From Agitococcus sp. (GTDB lineage: Bacteria; Pseudomonadota; Gammaproteobacteria; Pseudomonadales; Moraxellaceae), in assembly GCA_030646715.1 (NCBI GenBank), contig JAUSLJ010000033.1, forward strand, positions 124,001 to 188,000: a stretch of 64,000 bases of DNA. The letters are read 5' to 3'. Position numbers and translations under genes: made by a program. The notes below the pieces were generated by a model. It saw only the letters and a list, made by a program, of their open reading frames with translations, was not told where the DNA came from and ran no database searches. Positions 18,636-32,209 of this stretch are shown one piece after another. Each line of letters starts with the position of its first letter. Within the stretch, counting starts at the first letter, position 1.

Positions 18636-19163
18636 ATGATGATGAGTCAAATTAACTTGAGCGAGTTTTCTATCGTCCAACCACAAACAGTGGCGTGGGG
18701 GGAAATGGATGCTTTTGGTCACGTTAACAATGCCAGTTATTATCGTTATTATGAAAGTGTTCGCATTAGTTATTTGCAAGCAATTGGCGCATTGGATAAT
18801 TTAGCGATGATGAACCCCGTCGTTGCCGCCAATAGTTGCCGTTATTTGGTGTCAGTAAGCTACCCTGATGAGTTAGAAATTGGCGCGCGTGTCGTCGAGT
18901 TGCGTGGCTCTGGTTTTAGAATGGAGTATGCCATCGTCAGTCAGCAGCAAAAATGTTTGGTAGCGACAGGTGAGGCAATCGTCGTCATGGTCGATAGCCA
19001 AGGTAAAAAAGTCGCATTACCCGAAGAAATGCGTCAAATTATTATCAACTTAGAAAAAACAGTAGGTAATGATTTGACGCTTGATGCCCAAAATCCACAT
19101 AAGCAGCCTGAGACTTTATTAGGTAAAGCTTTATCACGTTTGAATCCCTTGCGCGACAAATAG
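18636..19163 (+). CDS. Hotdog-fold acyl-CoA thioesterase (4HBT/YbgC-FadM type)
   Basis: A hotdog-fold protein with the 4HBT signature 'VAWGEMDAFGHVNNASYYRYYE'; the Asp in 'GEMDAFGHVNN' is the catalytic carboxylate. Such enzymes hydrolyse acyl-CoA thioesters, probably as a homotetramer in the cytoplasm. A C-terminal ~40-residue tail with basic and Pro residues extends beyond the hotdog core. The gene begins 2 bases after hemY with three successive ATG codons, so it is the last cistron of the heme unit. The acyl substrate is unknown. Confidence 0.87.
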   Translation: MMMSQINLSEFSIVQPQTVAWGEMDAFGHVNNASYYRYYESVRISYLQAIGALDNLAMMNPVVAANSCRYLVSVSYPDELEIGARVVELRGSGFRMEYAIVSQQQKCLVATGEAIVVMVDSQGKKVALPEEMRQIIINLEKTVGNDLTLDAQNPHKQPETLLGKALSRLNPLRDK

Positions 19164-19304
19164 GCGGTTGTTTCGGCGTTTTTGACTGCCTAACAGTGAT
19201 AGATAATATGGCCGTAAATCATTAACTTTACTTGGTGCTATTTAATTTCGCTGGATATTGCGTGGAGTGATAGTGACTAAGTACTAGGAAAAATCAACAA
19301 AAGA

Positions 19305-19333
19305 TTGCTAATAAAGATTCCCATCTATAGAAT
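19305..19333 (+). promoter_or_regulatory. Candidate sigma70 promoter of the atp operon
   Basis: TTGCTA (19305-19310) and TAGAAT (19328-19333) are separated by exactly 17 bases: 4/6 and 5/6 matches to consensus. Transcription would start near 19340, about 50 bases before atpI. It is the best promoter-like pair in the 229-base gap before atpI. Confidence 0.45.
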
Positions 19334-19392
19334 ATGCCACGCTTGGACTGGCAGATAAAAATCTGCCGTTATGTTGTCTATGCGGAGTCAAA

Positions 19393-19770
19393 GTGAGCCA
19401 ACCCCAACCGCTCGTAAATGCAAAACCAGCTGTGCAATTGCTCAAAGGGCAATTGATAGTTGCCGTTATTGTGTCTTTACTGGCGTTGATTTGGGGGCAG
19501 AAGGCCGCCTATTCCGCAGGCTTAGGGGCATTAATTGCTCTTGTCGCTAGTGCTTATTTTGCTTGGGAAGCGTTCCGATTTGGTGGCGCAATCTCCTCTG
19601 GACGGATTCTTGGTGGATTTTATCGTGGCATTATCGGCAAGTTTGTGTTGGTGATCATCGGTTTCGCCCTTGTTCAGCATTTGAGCGTTCCTGTGTCGAT
19701 GGCGGCGTTGTTTGTCGGATTTGTTCTCGTTCAGGCTGTAGTGTGGGTCGCGCCACTGTGGTCAACGTAA
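19393..19770 (+). CDS. atpI: ATP synthase subunit I (assembly protein)
   Basis: A 125-residue membrane protein with four hydrophobic helices, at the head of the atp operon. AtpI helps assemble the c-ring in the inner membrane and is not part of the finished enzyme. The start is GTG (19393), the only suitable start downstream of the candidate promoter. The sequence is weakly conserved in the family ('YSAGLGALIALVASAYFAWEAF' follows the usual pattern), so the call depends mainly on length, topology and position before atpB. Confidence 0.88.
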   Translation: MSQPQPLVNAKPAVQLLKGQLIVAVIVSLLALIWGQKAAYSAGLGALIALVASAYFAWEAFRFGGAISSGRILGGFYRGIIGKFVLVIIGFALVQHLSVPVSMAALFVGFVLVQAVVWVAPLWST

Positions 19771-19909
19771 AGATTTTGATAGATGGTTTCTTGGTGTTTC
19801 GCGCGCTAAAGATACTGTTTAATGAGTTGTGTTTTGGGTTGTTGAGTGGCTGTCAGTTGCAATGGTAGTGGCTCGATTTCATCTTCAAGTATTACGTTTT
19901 TGGGTTTGA

Positions 19910-20788
<879 letters not shown>

Positions 20789-20876
20789 TTTTGTTAAAGA
20801 TAATTGATGTCCGTGTTCGTTGAGTTTGATTTTTTTGATTTGTAATTGGTTTTGTTTTAACCCAACCTTGAGGTAG

Positions 20877-21182
<306 letters not shown>

Positions 21183-21275
21183 GTTCTTTTTATTGCTGAA
21201 AATTTAGTCGTTAACGTTTTTGCGATTAAATTAAGCAGTGGAACTATTTTTGCAACAGCTGAATGAGGTATTAGC

Positions 21276-21746
21276 ATGAATATTAATGCGACCTTGCTGG
21301 GTCAGGCTATTTCTTTCGCGATTTTTGTTTGGTTCTGCATGCAGTATGTGTGGCCGCCATTAATTAAAGCGCTTGAAGAACGCCAAAAGAAAATCGCAGA
21401 AGGTTTAAGTGCAGGCGATGAGGCTCAACGTGCCTTAGTTGCGGCGCAAGAACAAGCTGCGGATATGATGAAAACCGCTAAGGATCAAGCAGCTCAATTG
21501 CTTGAACAAGCGAGTCGTCGTGGCAACCAATTGGTTGAAGAAGCAAAGGCTCAAGCCCAAGCTGAAAATGAGCGTATTAAAGCTCAGGCTCAAGACGACA
21601 TTGACCAAGAGATTAATCGTGCTCGCGATGCCTTACGCTCGCAAGTAGCAGCGTTGGCAATTGTGGGTGCCGAGAAGATTTTACGTGCGCAAGTGGATGC
21701 AAACGCCCATGCTGCCATGTTAAATCAGTTAGCAACAGAGCTATAA
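21276..21746 (+). CDS. atpF: ATP synthase F0 subunit b
   Basis: The peripheral stalk subunit. One N-terminal membrane helix ('[20 protein letters not shown]') is followed by a long charged Ala/Gln/Glu-rich helix ending in the delta-binding region '[16 protein letters not shown]'. At 156 residues it is the same size as E. coli b. It is an ordinary operon member between atpE and atpH. Confidence 0.97.
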   Translation: MNINATLLGQAISFAIFVWFCMQYVWPPLIKALEERQKKIAEGLSAGDEAQRALVAAQEQAADMMKTAKDQAAQLLEQASRRGNQLVEEAKAQAQAENERIKAQAQDDIDQEINRARDALRSQVAALAIVGAEKILRAQVDANAHAAMLNQLATEL

Positions 21747-21765
21747 CTCTCTAGAGACAGTGATC

Positions 21766-22308
21766 ATGGCTGAATTAACCACAGTGGCACGTCCGTACGC
21801 AAAAGCTGCGTTTGAATATGCTTATGCTGAAGGAAAATTGGAGTTGGCTGTTTGGTCAACGCAATTGTCTTTAGCCGCAGCGTTGGTTCAAGATGCTGAT
21901 TTTGCTCGTTACTTGTCACGCCCAAGCATGACAGTAGCGGAACAAGAGACAGCATTTCTTGCGGCGTGCGGTGGAGAGTTATCTACTGGTGTGCGTAACT
22001 TTCTAAGTCTTGTTGCCGTTAACAAACGTTTGTTGGCATTGCCTGCAATTGCTGAGTTGTACGAAGCTTTAAAAGCACAAGCTGAAAACACTTCTGATGT
22101 CTTGGTCATGAGCGCATTTGCTATGACTGATGAGCAACAAGAAGCCTTAGCTAATCAATTAGCGAAGAAGCTTGGCTCACGTATCAATATTCGTACAGAA
22201 ATTGATGCTTCCTTAATTGGTGGTGTTATTGTGCGAACAGGCGACTTAGTAATTGATGCTTCCGTACGCGGAAAATTGTCTAAATTAAGTGCCACCCTGA
22301 ATTCATAA
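21766..22308 (+). CDS. atpH: ATP synthase F1 subunit delta
   Basis: Links the peripheral stalk to the top of F1. The start '[12 protein letters not shown]', '[17 protein letters not shown]' and the C-terminal signature '[25 protein letters not shown]' identify it. The ORF track begins at a GTG (21760); the ATG two codons later (21766) gives the family N-terminus '[14 protein letters not shown]', so I use it (180 residues). It sits 19 bases after atpF. Confidence 0.96.
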   Translation: MAELTTVARPYAKAAFEYAYAEGKLELAVWSTQLSLAAALVQDADFARYLSRPSMTVAEQETAFLAACGGELSTGVRNFLSLVAVNKRLLALPAIAELYEALKAQAENTSDVLVMSAFAMTDEQQEALANQLAKKLGSRINIRTEIDASLIGGVIVRTGDLVIDASVRGKLSKLSATLNS

Positions 22309-22328
22309 TTTTTGAGGAACAGCGCATC

Positions 22329-23873
22329 ATGCAGCAACTGAATCCCTCCGAGATCAGCTCGCTCATTAAACAGCGTATTAGCGATCTCAACACCACTGCT
22401 GAAGCCCGCAATGAAGGCACAGTGGTCAAAGTATCTGATGGTATCGTCCGCATCCACGGCTTAGCCGATGTTATGTATGGCGAAATGATTGAGTTCGACG
22501 GCGGCATCTTCGGTATGGCTCTTAACTTAGAGCAAGATTCGGTTGGTGCTGTTGTTTTGGGTGACTACTTAAACCTGCAAGAAGGTCAAAAAGTACGTTG
22601 CACAGGTCGTATCTTAGAAGTTCCCGTCGGTCCAGAGTTATTGGGTCGTGTGGTTGATGCTCTAGGTACACCGATTGATGGCAAAGGCCCAATCAACGCT
22701 AAAATGACTGATGCTGTGGAAAAAGTAGCACCAGGCGTTATTTGGCGTAAATCGGTTGATCAACCTGTACAAACAGGTTACAAAGCAGTTGATGCGATGA
22801 TTCCGATTGGCCGTGGTCAACGTGAATTGATCATTGGTGACCGTCAAACGGGTAAAACCGCGATGGCTATCGACGCGATCATTGCTCAAAAAGACTCAGG
22901 CATTAAGTGCGTGTACGTTGCTATTGGTCAAAAACAATCGACCATCGCTAACGTAGTACGTAAACTTGAACAATACGGCGCAATGGCTTATACCACTGTT
23001 GTCGCAGCGTCTGCTTCTGAACCTGCCGCGATGTTATTCTTAGCTCCGTACTCTGGCTGTACAATGGGCGAATACTTCCGTGACCGTGGTGAAGATGCAC
23101 TAATCATTTATGATGATTTGTCGAAACAAGCGGTTGCTTATCGTCAAATTTCCTTGTTATTACGTCGTCCACCGGGCCGTGAAGCGTACCCAGGTGACGT
23201 GTTCTATCTCCATTCCCGTTTACTTGAGCGTGCATCACGCGTCAGTGAAGAGTATGTTGAGAAGTTCACTAACGGTGAAGTGAAAGGTAAAACGGGTTCG
23301 TTAACTGCGTTGCCAATCATTGAAACGCAAGCAGGTGACGTATCTGCATTCGTACCAACTAACGTAATTTCGATTACTGACGGTCAGATTTTCTTAGAAA
23401 CCAGTTTGTTTAACTCAGGTATTCGTCCTGCGGTTAACGCGGGTATCTCGGTATCTCGTGTTGGTGGTGCTGCACAAACGAAAATCATCAAGAAATTGGC
23501 GGGTGGTATTCGTACCTCGTTGGCTCAATACCGTGAATTGGCGGCCTTTGCTCAGTTTGCTTCTGACTTGGACGAAGCAACACGTAAGCAATTGGAGCAC
23601 GGTCAACGTGTGACCGAATTGATGAAACAAAAGCAATATGCACCGTTAGGTATTGCTGATATGTCACTCTCGATTTTTGCTGCGAACGAAGGTTTCTTGA
23701 CTGACGTGCCTGTTGCTAAAATTGGTGCTTTTGAAGCGGCATTACATAGCTATATGAATAGTCAGCATAAAGCGTTGATGGATAACATCAATGCCACGGC
23801 TAACTACGATAAAGACATTGAAGCTGAGCTACGTAAAGGCATAACAACCTTCAAAGCTACTCAGTCTTGGTAA
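22329..23873 (+). CDS. atpA: ATP synthase F1 subunit alpha
   Basis: The non-catalytic nucleotide-binding subunit of F1, regulatory in the alpha3beta3 ring. It has the N-terminal beta barrel ('[20 protein letters not shown]'), Walker A '[13 protein letters not shown]' and the signature '[17 protein letters not shown]', with the arginine finger Arg in 'SVSRVGG'. At 514 residues it is close to the E. coli protein. It is an ordinary member of the operon. Confidence 0.98.
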   Translation: MQQLNPSEISSLIKQRISDLNTTAEARNEGTVVKVSDGIVRIHGLADVMYGEMIEFDGGIFGMALNLEQDSVGAVVLGDYLNLQEGQKVRCTGRILEVPVGPELLGRVVDALGTPIDGKGPINAKMTDAVEKVAPGVIWRKSVDQPVQTGYKAVDAMIPIGRGQRELIIGDRQTGKTAMAIDAIIAQKDSGIKCVYVAIGQKQSTIANVVRKLEQYGAMAYTTVVAASASEPAAMLFLAPYSGCTMGEYFRDRGEDALIIYDDLSKQAVAYRQISLLLRRPPGREAYPGDVFYLHSRLLERASRVSEEYVEKFTNGEVKGKTGSLTALPIIETQAGDVSAFVPTNVISITDGQIFLETSLFNSGIRPAVNAGISVSRVGGAAQTKIIKKLAGGIRTSLAQYRELAAFAQFASDLDEATRKQLEHGQRVTELMKQKQYAPLGIADMSLSIFAANEGFLTDVPVAKIGAFEAALHSYMNSQHKALMDNINATANYDKDIEAELRKGITTFKATQSW

Positions 23874-23937
23874 GCATCCAAGATAATGCCGATAACTGTT
23901 CGTGACAGTATCGGCGTAATCCGTTAATGGTGAGACT

Positions 23938-24807
23938 ATGGCTAGCTTAAAAGAAATTCGTAGCAAAGTAGTAAGCATTAAAAGTACGCAGAAAATTACC
24001 AAAGCCATGCAAATGGTGGCTGCGTCTAAAATGCGTAGAGCGCAAGAGCGTATGTCGGCTGGTCGCCCGTATGCAGATAAAATGCGCCGCGTGATTGCCC
24101 ATTTAGTACAAGCGAATCCTGAGTACAAGCACACCTATATGGTGGAGCGTCCAGTGAAGCGTGTGGGTTATATCATCGTGTCTTCTGATCGTGGCTTGTG
24201 TGGTGGTTTGAACATCAATTTGTTCAAGCGCACTGTACAGTCCGTGAAGTCATGGCGCGAGCAAGGCGTAGAGGCTGAATTTTGCCTGATTGGTCAAAAA
24301 GCGACAACGTTCTTTAAAACAGTGGGCGGTAAAGTCACTGGGGTCAAAACCCAATTGGGTGATGCACCGACAGTGGAACAGTTGATTGGTGCGATACATG
24401 TGATGTTGGAAGCCTTTGAAAAAGGCGAGATTGACCGTATTTATTTGGTCAATAACCAATTTGTCAACACCATGACACAAAAGCCTTTGGTGAATCAATT
24501 AGTTCCGTTAAACGTCTCAAGTGATGACCATCTCTTGAAGCGTCAACATACATGGGATTATTTGTATGAGCCCGATGCTGCGCCCTTGCTAGATGCTTTG
24601 ATGGTGCGATTTGTTGAATCGCAAGTTTATCAAGGTGTTGTCGAGAATATAGCCTGTGAACAGGCTGCCCGTATGGTGGCGATGAAAGCCGCAACGGATA
24701 ACGCAGGTGAGCTGATTCGTAGCTTGCAGTTGGTGTATAACAAACTGCGTCAGGCCGCGATTACGCGTGAAATTTCTGAAATCGTTGGCGGAGCCGCCGC
24801 GGTTTAA
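23938..24807 (+). CDS. atpG: ATP synthase F1 subunit gamma
   Basis: The central rotor shaft. The N-terminal helix '[30 protein letters not shown]' and the C-terminal helix '[18 protein letters not shown]...[18 protein letters not shown]' form the coiled coil that rotates inside alpha3beta3; '[11 protein letters not shown]' is the conserved Rossmann-like core. The length is 289, as usual. It is followed by a 123-base spacer holding an AGGACTTA-bounded inverted-repeat element. Confidence 0.98.
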   Translation: MASLKEIRSKVVSIKSTQKITKAMQMVAASKMRRAQERMSAGRPYADKMRRVIAHLVQANPEYKHTYMVERPVKRVGYIIVSSDRGLCGGLNINLFKRTVQSVKSWREQGVEAEFCLIGQKATTFFKTVGGKVTGVKTQLGDAPTVEQLIGAIHVMLEAFEKGEIDRIYLVNNQFVNTMTQKPLVNQLVPLNVSSDDHLLKRQHTWDYLYEPDAAPLLDALMVRFVESQVYQGVVENIACEQAARMVAMKAATDNAGELIRSLQLVYNKLRQAAITREISEIVGGAAAV

Positions 24808-24808
24808 A

Positions 24809-24885
24809 TTAGGACTTAGGTAAAACTCGGTTGTTTGATACTTGTTATATCCATAATGATTTCAAGCGACAGGCGTAAGTCCTAA
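24809..24885. repeat. 77-bp inverted-repeat element between atpG and atpD
   Basis: The terminal 10-base repeats TTAGGACTTA (24809-24818) and TAAGTCCTAA (24876-24885) are perfect inverted copies. They start 2 bases after the atpG stop. The interior shows no reading frame. The same termini (AGGACTTA...TAAGTCCT) recur between atpD and atpC and between yicC and rph. This fits a MITE-like remnant or an mRNA processing/stability structure inside the operon. Confidence 0.75.
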
Positions 24886-24918
24886 GAACAGTATTTGCCA
24901 GTTTAAGAGCTAGTTTAA

Positions 24919-26325
<1,407 letters not shown>

Positions 26326-26332
26326 CTGTTTT

Positions 26333-26367
26333 AGGACATATACTTTTCAGTGAAACGTGTAAGTCCT
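26333..26367. repeat. 35-bp AGGACWTA inverted repeat between atpD and atpC
   Basis: AGGACATATAC (26333-26343) and GTGTAAGTCCT (26357-26367) match as inverted repeats at 9 of 11 positions around a 13-base loop. It begins 7 bases after the atpD stop and shares its termini with the 24809 element. It would form a hairpin in the atp mRNA between the beta and epsilon cistrons. Confidence 0.6.
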
Positions 26368-26400
26368 GACTTTTGGCTAGATAGAGTGGAGGCGACATAA

Positions 26401-26820
26401 ATGGCAAATTGCGTACACTGCGACATCGTTAGCGTCAAAGAAGCTATTTACTCAGGTAGTGTGCAGATGATTATTGCGCATGGCCGTGCAGGTGACTTGG
26501 GTGTTCTTGCTGGACACGCACCGTTGCTAACACAGTTAAAGCCTGGCCCCGTCCGCGTCATTAAAGAAAATGGCGAAGAAGTCGTGTTTTATGTCTCGGG
26601 TGGTATTTTAGAGGTTCAGCCTCGCGTATTTACCATTTTGGCTGATACCGCCATACGGGCAGAAAACATTGATGAAGCGGCGGCGATTGAAGCGCGTACT
26701 GCGGCCTTAGCGGCTTTGCAAAACCAAAAATCCGAAATGGATACTGCGGCTGCATTAGCGACTTTGGCAGAAATCGCAGGTCAAATACGCACGATTCAAC
26801 AAATGAAAAATCGTGCATAG
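26401..26820 (+). CDS. atpC: ATP synthase F1 subunit epsilon
   Basis: The rotor subunit that regulates hydrolysis. It has an N-terminal beta sandwich ('CDIVSVKEAIYSGSVQMIIAHG', 'GDLGVLAGHAPLLTQLKPG', 'VSGGILEVQPRVFTILADTA') and a two-helix Ala-rich C-terminus that can inhibit F1. The length of 139 is standard. It is the last gene before a strong terminator. Confidence 0.97.
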   Translation: MANCVHCDIVSVKEAIYSGSVQMIIAHGRAGDLGVLAGHAPLLTQLKPGPVRVIKENGEEVVFYVSGGILEVQPRVFTILADTAIRAENIDEAAAIEARTAALAALQNQKSEMDTAAALATLAEIAGQIRTIQQMKNRA

Positions 26821-26867
26821 TTCGTGGTGTTTGTTGTATTGTTGACATCAGCAATGCACAGAACCAT

Positions 26868-26902
26868 AAAAAGGGTAGCTTTATGCTGCCCTTTTTGTTT
26901 TT
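26868..26902 (+). terminator. Rho-independent terminator of the atp operon
   Basis: AAAAAGGGTAGC / GCTGCCCTTTTT forms a 12-bp stem (one G-U pair) with a 5-base loop, followed by GTTTTTG. It lies 47 bases after the atpC stop and before glmU, so the atp and glm units appear to be mostly separate transcripts. Confidence 0.85.
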
Positions 26903-26928
26903 GAAAAAAATCTAACAGGTGAATACAG

Positions 26929-28299
26929 ATGGAACTGAGCGTTCTCATTCTTGCGGCGGGTAAAGGTACTCGCATGAAATCAATTCTTCCCAAAGTCATG
27001 CAACCTTTAGCAGGAAAGCCTTTGTTGGCGCACGTTTTAGCAACGGCTAAACAACTGCAATCCCAGCGGACTATTGTGGTTTATGGTCATGGCGGTGAGT
27101 TAGTACAACAACACTTTAGCGATGAATCTATTGGTTGGGCATTACAGGCGGAACAAAAGGGCACAGGTCACGCCGTACAAGTAGCGTTATCGCAATTGCC
27201 CGAAACAGGTAAAACCTTAATTCTCTATGGTGATGTACCGCTAACAACCACCACAACACTAGAAAAATTATTAGCCTTAGTGACCGATGACAATAGTTTA
27301 GGATTGTTGAGTGTCACTTTAGATAATCCAACAGGTTATGGTCGTATTGTCCGCGAAGCAGGCTTAGTGCAACGTATTGTGGAGCAAAAAGATGCGTCAG
27401 AGCAAGAAAAGCTCATTGCCGAAGTCAACACAGGTATTTTGTGCGTACCGAATAAGCACTTACATACATGGTTGCCAACCCTTAAAAACACTAATGCTCA
27501 AGGCGAATATTATCTAACGGATATTATTGCTTTGGCGGTGGCTGATGGGATCACCGTGCAAACCCATCAGCCGACTGCGGCATGGGAGGTAGAAGGTATT
27601 AACGATAAATTACAGTTGGCGACTTTAGAACGTGTTTATCAACGCCTGCAAGCGGATAATTTAATGCGTGCAGGTGCTACGATTATTGACCCCAATCGTT
27701 TTGATGTTCGTGGCACGGTAATTATTGGTATGGATGTTTCTTTTGATATTAATGTCATCTTAGAAGGTCATAATCAGTTGGGTAATGGTGTACACATCGG
27801 CGCAAACTGTAGCCTGAAAAACTGCACTTTGGGTGATGGTGTCGTGATTAAAGCGAATTCTGTGTTAGAAGGAGCGGTGATTGGTAACCATGCTGATGTC
27901 GGGCCTTTTGCTCGTCTTCGTGCAGGCACACAATTGGCGGCAAATGTTCATATTGGTAATTTTGTCGAAGTCAAAAATACCGTGATGCACGAAGGTGCAA
28001 AAGCTGGTCATTTGAGTTATATCGGTGATGCCGAAGTGGGCGCACGCGCTAATATTGGTGCGGGGACAATTACTTGTAATTATGATGGCGCGACCAAATC
28101 AAAAACCATGATTGGTGCTGATGCCTTTATTGGCTCTAATGCGTCATTGGTTGCACCCGTTACGATTGGCGAGGGCGCAACAACAGGTGCAGGTTCTGCA
28201 ATTAGCAAAGATGTACCTGCGCATAGTTTGGCAATAGGGCGCGGCATTCAACGTAATATTGAAGGCTGGCAGCGTCCGCGTAAAATAGTTAGTGATTAG
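26929..28299 (+). CDS. glmU: Bifunctional GlcNAc-1-phosphate uridyltransferase / glucosamine-1-phosphate acetyltransferase
   Basis: Makes UDP-GlcNAc in two steps. The N-terminal nucleotidyltransferase shows '[11 protein letters not shown]', '[12 protein letters not shown]' and 'YGDVPL'; the C-terminal left-handed beta helix shows hexapeptide repeats with '[12 protein letters not shown]', 'GNFVEVKNT', '[12 protein letters not shown]' and '[10 protein letters not shown]'. At 456 residues it is standard. UDP-GlcNAc feeds peptidoglycan, LPS and, here, probably the Pel polymer encoded nearby. It is followed by glmS, as in many gammaproteobacteria. Confidence 0.98.
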   Translation: MELSVLILAAGKGTRMKSILPKVMQPLAGKPLLAHVLATAKQLQSQRTIVVYGHGGELVQQHFSDESIGWALQAEQKGTGHAVQVALSQLPETGKTLILYGDVPLTTTTTLEKLLALVTDDNSLGLLSVTLDNPTGYGRIVREAGLVQRIVEQKDASEQEKLIAEVNTGILCVPNKHLHTWLPTLKNTNAQGEYYLTDIIALAVADGITVQTHQPTAAWEVEGINDKLQLATLERVYQRLQADNLMRAGATIIDPNRFDVRGTVIIGMDVSFDINVILEGHNQLGNGVHIGANCSLKNCTLGDGVVIKANSVLEGAVIGNHADVGPFARLRAGTQLAANVHIGNFVEVKNTVMHEGAKAGHLSYIGDAEVGARANIGAGTITCNYDGATKSKTMIGADAFIGSNASLVAPVTIGEGATTGAGSAISKDVPAHSLAIGRGIQRNIEGWQRPRKIVSD

Positions 28300-28383
28300 C
28301 ATTAGTAATCCAAAGTTTGATGTTCATATATTTTTGATGACAGTTAGCAGATGACGGCTAATGGTCTGTAAGGAGTAGAGTTT

Positions 28384-30213
28384 ATGTGTGGAATCGTAGG
28401 CGCAGTCGCGGAACGTAATGTTACTGCTATTTTGATTGAAGGCCTGAAACGTCTTGAATATCGGGGTTACGACTCCGCAGGTTTGGCGGTTATTGATAAG
28501 GCTAGTATTGTTCGTGAACGTCGTTCTGGCAAAGTAAAAGAATTAGAAGCTGCGGTTGAGCAAGCACAAGTTAATGGCCATATTGGTATTGCCCATACCC
28601 GTTGGGCAACACATGGCGCGCCCACACAAGATAATGCCCATCCCCATGTGTCGGGTGATGTTGCGGTAGTGCATAACGGTATTATTGAAAATTATGAAGA
28701 ATTGCGCACTGAGTTAAGAGTGCAAGGCTATGTCTTTGTTTCACAAACCGATACCGAAGTTGTTGCTCATTTAGTACATCGTGAACTAGAGAAAACACAA
28801 GAGTTATTAGCGGCTGTAAAAGAGGCCATTAAACACCTAGATGGCGCGTATGCACTCGGTATTATTCATGCGTCTGAGCCAGAGCGTTTAATTGCTGTAC
28901 GTCAAGGCTCGCCATTAGTGGTGGGTCTGGGTATTGGTGAGAATTTCATTGGTTCAGATCAGTTAGCGTTATTGCCTGTTACCAATCGTTTTATTTATTT
29001 AGAAGATGGTGATGTCATTGAGTTGCGTCGTGAGTCCGTCATTATTTATGATCGTTACGATAGTGTGGTTCAGCGTGAAGCAACAGAATTAGATGCTCAG
29101 TTGCATCACAGCGACAAAGCAGGTTATCGCCATTATATGCTCAAAGAAATTTACGAGCAGCCACAGGCGATTCAACGCACCTTAGAAGGTCGTATCCAAG
29201 AAAGTGGTTTGATTAATGAGCAGGCGTTTGGTGGCAATGCCGCTGAAGTTTTTGCCAAAGTGAAGCATATTCAAATTATTGCTTGTGGCACGAGCTATCA
29301 TGCAGGTTATGTCGCGCGTTATTGGTTTGAAGGTATTGCTGGCATTTCGTGTAATGTTGAAGTGGCGAGTGAATATCGTTATCGGACTTCAGTATTGCCT
29401 GCTGATACCTTGTTTGTCACCATTTCTCAATCGGGCGAAACAGCAGATACGTTAGCTGCCCTCCGTGAAGCCAAAAAGCAAGGTATTTTGGCTTCGCTGT
29501 GTATTTGTAATGTCCCTACATCGACGTTAGTGCGTGAGTCAAACCTGTCGTTTATTACCCATGCAGGGCCAGAAATTGGTGTTGCATCAACAAAAGCATT
29601 TACGACGCAGTTAGTTGCCTTGATGTTATTGGTTTTGTCGGCAGGTAAAGCTCGAGGTTTAGCCGCTGAAACAGAAATTCGTATCGTTCGTCAATTGCAA
29701 AATTTACCTGTTGTCCTTGACAGTGTTTTGGCAATGGATAAAGCGATTGAACGTATTGCCGAAGAGTTTGGCGAAAAGCACCATACTTTATTTTTGGGAC
29801 GTGGCGCGCAATATCCTGTTGCGATGGAGGGGGCATTAAAGCTGAAAGAAATTTCTTATATTCATGCCGAAGCTTATCCCGCAGGTGAGTTAAAACACGG
29901 GCCATTGGCGTTAGTTGACCATGATATGCCTGTGGTGGCGATTGCGCCCAATAATGATTTGATTGATAAGTTGAAGTCGAATTTACAAGAAGTGCGTGCG
30001 CGGGCAGGCGTGTTGTATGTGTTTGCTGATCATAAAGTGCTGATTACACCTGAGCCTGGCCTAAAAGTGTTTCCTATGCCGAGTGTTGCCGATGAAGTTG
30101 CGCCGATTGTTTATACTATCCCGCTGCAATTATTGTCCTATCATGTGGCAGTGATTAAAGGAACAGATGTTGATCAGCCGCGTAATTTGGCGAAGTCGGT
30201 GACTGTGGAATAA
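28384..30213 (+). CDS. glmS: Glutamine--fructose-6-phosphate aminotransferase (isomerizing)
   Basis: The first committed step of amino-sugar synthesis: fructose-6-P plus glutamine gives glucosamine-6-P. The class II glutamine amidotransferase domain begins 'MCGIVGAV', so Cys2 becomes the nucleophile after Met removal. Two SIS sugar-isomerase domains follow ('[16 protein letters not shown]', '[18 protein letters not shown]') and the tail is '[11 protein letters not shown]'. The length of 609 is standard. The 84-base leader contains a small TTAGC/GCTAA hairpin; no glmS ribozyme is present. It is followed 16 bases later by rfbB, tying amino-sugar and rhamnose synthesis together. Confidence 0.98.
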   Translation: MCGIVGAVAERNVTAILIEGLKRLEYRGYDSAGLAVIDKASIVRERRSGKVKELEAAVEQAQVNGHIGIAHTRWATHGAPTQDNAHPHVSGDVAVVHNGIIENYEELRTELRVQGYVFVSQTDTEVVAHLVHRELEKTQELLAAVKEAIKHLDGAYALGIIHASEPERLIAVRQGSPLVVGLGIGENFIGSDQLALLPVTNRFIYLEDGDVIELRRESVIIYDRYDSVVQREATELDAQLHHSDKAGYRHYMLKEIYEQPQAIQRTLEGRIQESGLINEQAFGGNAAEVFAKVKHIQIIACGTSYHAGYVARYWFEGIAGISCNVEVASEYRYRTSVLPADTLFVTISQSGETADTLAALREAKKQGILASLCICNVPTSTLVRESNLSFITHAGPEIGVASTKAFTTQLVALMLLVLSAGKARGLAAETEIRIVRQLQNLPVVLDSVLAMDKAIERIAEEFGEKHHTLFLGRGAQYPVAMEGALKLKEISYIHAEAYPAGELKHGPLALVDHDMPVVAIAPNNDLIDKLKSNLQEVRARAGVLYVFADHKVLITPEPGLKVFPMPSVADEVAPIVYTIPLQLLSYHVAVIKGTDVDQPRNLAKSVTVE

Positions 30214-30229
30214 GTTAAGGCCTGAATAA

Positions 30230-31288
30230 ATGACGGTTTTAGTAACAGGTGGTGCAGGATTTATAGGCGGCAACTTTGTCTTAGATTGGCTGGCGCAGTC
30301 CGATGAGCTAGTCATCAATCTAGACAAATTAACCTATGCGGGAAATTTAGATACCTTGAAGTCTCTAAGTGAGGATGCCCGCCATGTTTTTGTCAAAGGG
30401 GATATTGGTGACAAGAGGGTGGTATCCGACTTATTGGCGCAATATCAACCGCGTGCGGTGATTAATTTTGCCGCCGAAAGTCATGTTGACCGTTCTATTG
30501 CGTCACCCGCCGAATTTATTCAAACCAATGTCTTGGGCACGTTTAATTTATTAGAGTCGGTGCGTGGTTATTGGCAGGAGTTACCCGAAGCCGAGAAATC
30601 AGCTTTCCGTTTTTTGCACGTTTCCACTGATGAAGTCTATGGCACATTATCACTGACAGATGCGCCATTTGCGGAAACGAATGCTTACGAACCTAATAGC
30701 CCTTATTCGGCGAGTAAAGCAGCCTCTGATCACCTCGTGCGCGCATGGCATCATACCTATGGCTTACCTGTAATTACCACCAATTGTAGTAATAATTACG
30801 GCCCTTATCACTTTCCCGAAAAGCTTATTCCTCTGGTTATTCTCAATGCCTTAGCAGGCAAACCCTTGCCTATTTATGGTGATGGTCAACAAATTCGAGA
30901 TTGGTTATATGTCAAAGATCACTGTGCCGCTATTCGTTGCGTCTTAGCTGCGGGACGATTAGGACAAACTTACAATGTCGGTGGCTGGAATGAAAAAGCC
31001 AATTTAGAGGTTGTTCAAACCATTTGTCAGATTTTGGATGAGCTCAAACCGAAAGCGTCAGGGCGGTACGCCGAACAAATTACCTTTGTCCAAGACCGTG
31101 CAGGGCATGACCGTCGTTATGCTATTGATGCGCGCAAGCTAGAACAAGAGTTGGGTTGGAAGCCAGCCGAAACCTTTGAAACGGGGATTCGTAAAACCGT
31201 GCAATGGTATTTAGAGCATAGGGATTGGGTTGAGAACGTCACCACAGGTGCTTATCGTCAATGGTTGACGCAACAATACGGGGTTTAA
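30230..31288 (+). CDS. rfbB: dTDP-glucose 4,6-dehydratase
   Basis: The second step of dTDP-L-rhamnose synthesis: an extended short-chain dehydrogenase that oxidises, dehydrates and reduces dTDP-glucose. The NAD-binding motif is '[11 protein letters not shown]', the catalytic region 'HVSTDEVYG' and the YxxxK pair '[10 protein letters not shown]'; '[18 protein letters not shown]' is typical. The length of 352 is normal. It is the first gene of the tightly packed rfbBDAC set and starts 16 bases after glmS. Confidence 0.98.
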   Translation: MTVLVTGGAGFIGGNFVLDWLAQSDELVINLDKLTYAGNLDTLKSLSEDARHVFVKGDIGDKRVVSDLLAQYQPRAVINFAAESHVDRSIASPAEFIQTNVLGTFNLLESVRGYWQELPEAEKSAFRFLHVSTDEVYGTLSLTDAPFAETNAYEPNSPYSASKAASDHLVRAWHHTYGLPVITTNCSNNYGPYHFPEKLIPLVILNALAGKPLPIYGDGQQIRDWLYVKDHCAAIRCVLAAGRLGQTYNVGGWNEKANLEVVQTICQILDELKPKASGRYAEQITFVQDRAGHDRRYAIDARKLEQELGWKPAETFETGIRKTVQWYLEHRDWVENVTTGAYRQWLTQQYGV

Positions 31289-31291
31289 GGG

Positions 31292-32173
31292 ATGAAAATC
31301 TTATTAACAGGGGTGACGGGTCAAGTAGGTTTTGAGCTACAAAGTGCGCTTGCATCTTTAGGTGAGGTCATTGCACTCACGCGGCAAGAGCTTGATTTGG
31401 CAGATGCCGCTAGTATTGTGTTGGTATTAAATCATTATCAGCCTGATATTATTGTTAATCCTGCGGCCTATACGGCGGTTGATAAAGCGGAAACAGAGAT
31501 TGCACAAGCCATGGCGATTAATGCCGATGCCCCCAAAGTTATGGCGGCTTGGGCAGAAAAAAATAACGCTTTTCTTGTGCATTATTCAACGGACTATGTT
31601 TTCGATGGCACTAAAGAAAGTCCTTATATTGAAAGTGACAACACCAATCCTCAATCAGTTTATGGCCATAGTAAATGCTTGGGCGAAGAAGCCATTCGAG
31701 CAACGACAGCACGACATCTGATTTTGCGTACCAGTTGGGTTTTTGGTGTTCATAGCCATAACTTTATGAAAACGATTTTACGCTTGGCAAAAGAAAAAGA
31801 GTCGTTAAATATAGTGGCTGACCAATGGGGTGCTCCCACCTCCGCCACATTAATCGCCGAATTAAGCGGGTTAATGATTCAACGTTATTTAGCATCGCCA
31901 ACGAGTTTTAACTATGGCACTTATCATCTGTCAGCATATGGTGCAACGACGTGGTATGACTATGCGCGTTATATTGTGCAATTAGCCTCAACCAAGCAAG
32001 TGCCGTTAATTGTCACCGAAAATGCTATTTATCCTATTCCAAGCTCCGCTTATCCTGTGCCTGCTGTGCGTCCTGCTAATTCACGCTTAGACTGTAATAA
32101 GTTGGCCAGTTATTTAGCGGTATCCATTCCTGACTGGCAACAAGGTGTTGCTAAAGTGATTGCTGCGCTGTAA
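31292..32173 (+). CDS. rfbD: dTDP-4-dehydrorhamnose reductase
   Basis: The last step of dTDP-L-rhamnose synthesis (NAD(P)H reduction of the 4-keto group). The Rossmann motif 'GVTGQVGFELQ', 'NPAAYTAVDKAETE', 'STDYVFDG' and the active-site pair in 'YGHSKCLGE' are present. At 293 residues it is standard. It follows rfbB by 3 bases. Confidence 0.97.
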   Translation: MKILLTGVTGQVGFELQSALASLGEVIALTRQELDLADAASIVLVLNHYQPDIIVNPAAYTAVDKAETEIAQAMAINADAPKVMAAWAEKNNAFLVHYSTDYVFDGTKESPYIESDNTNPQSVYGHSKCLGEEAIRATTARHLILRTSWVFGVHSHNFMKTILRLAKEKESLNIVADQWGAPTSATLIAELSGLMIQRYLASPTSFNYGTYHLSAYGATTWYDYARYIVQLASTKQVPLIVTENAIYPIPSSAYPVPAVRPANSRLDCNKLASYLAVSIPDWQQGVAKVIAAL

Positions 32174-32209
32174 ATATTAAGTTGATTACAATAATAAAGG
32201 CAGGTTGAT

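Noticed and set aside
19563-19868. 101-aa ORF overlapping atpI and the atpI-atpB spacer
   Set aside because: Frame-shifted shadow of atpI followed by non-coding spacer; Cys/Trp-rich composition without family resemblance.
28300-28383. glmS ribozyme or riboswitch in the glmS leader
   Set aside because: The 84-base leader is too short and lacks the ribozyme core; only a 5-bp hairpin is visible, and glmS ribozymes belong to Gram-positive lineages.
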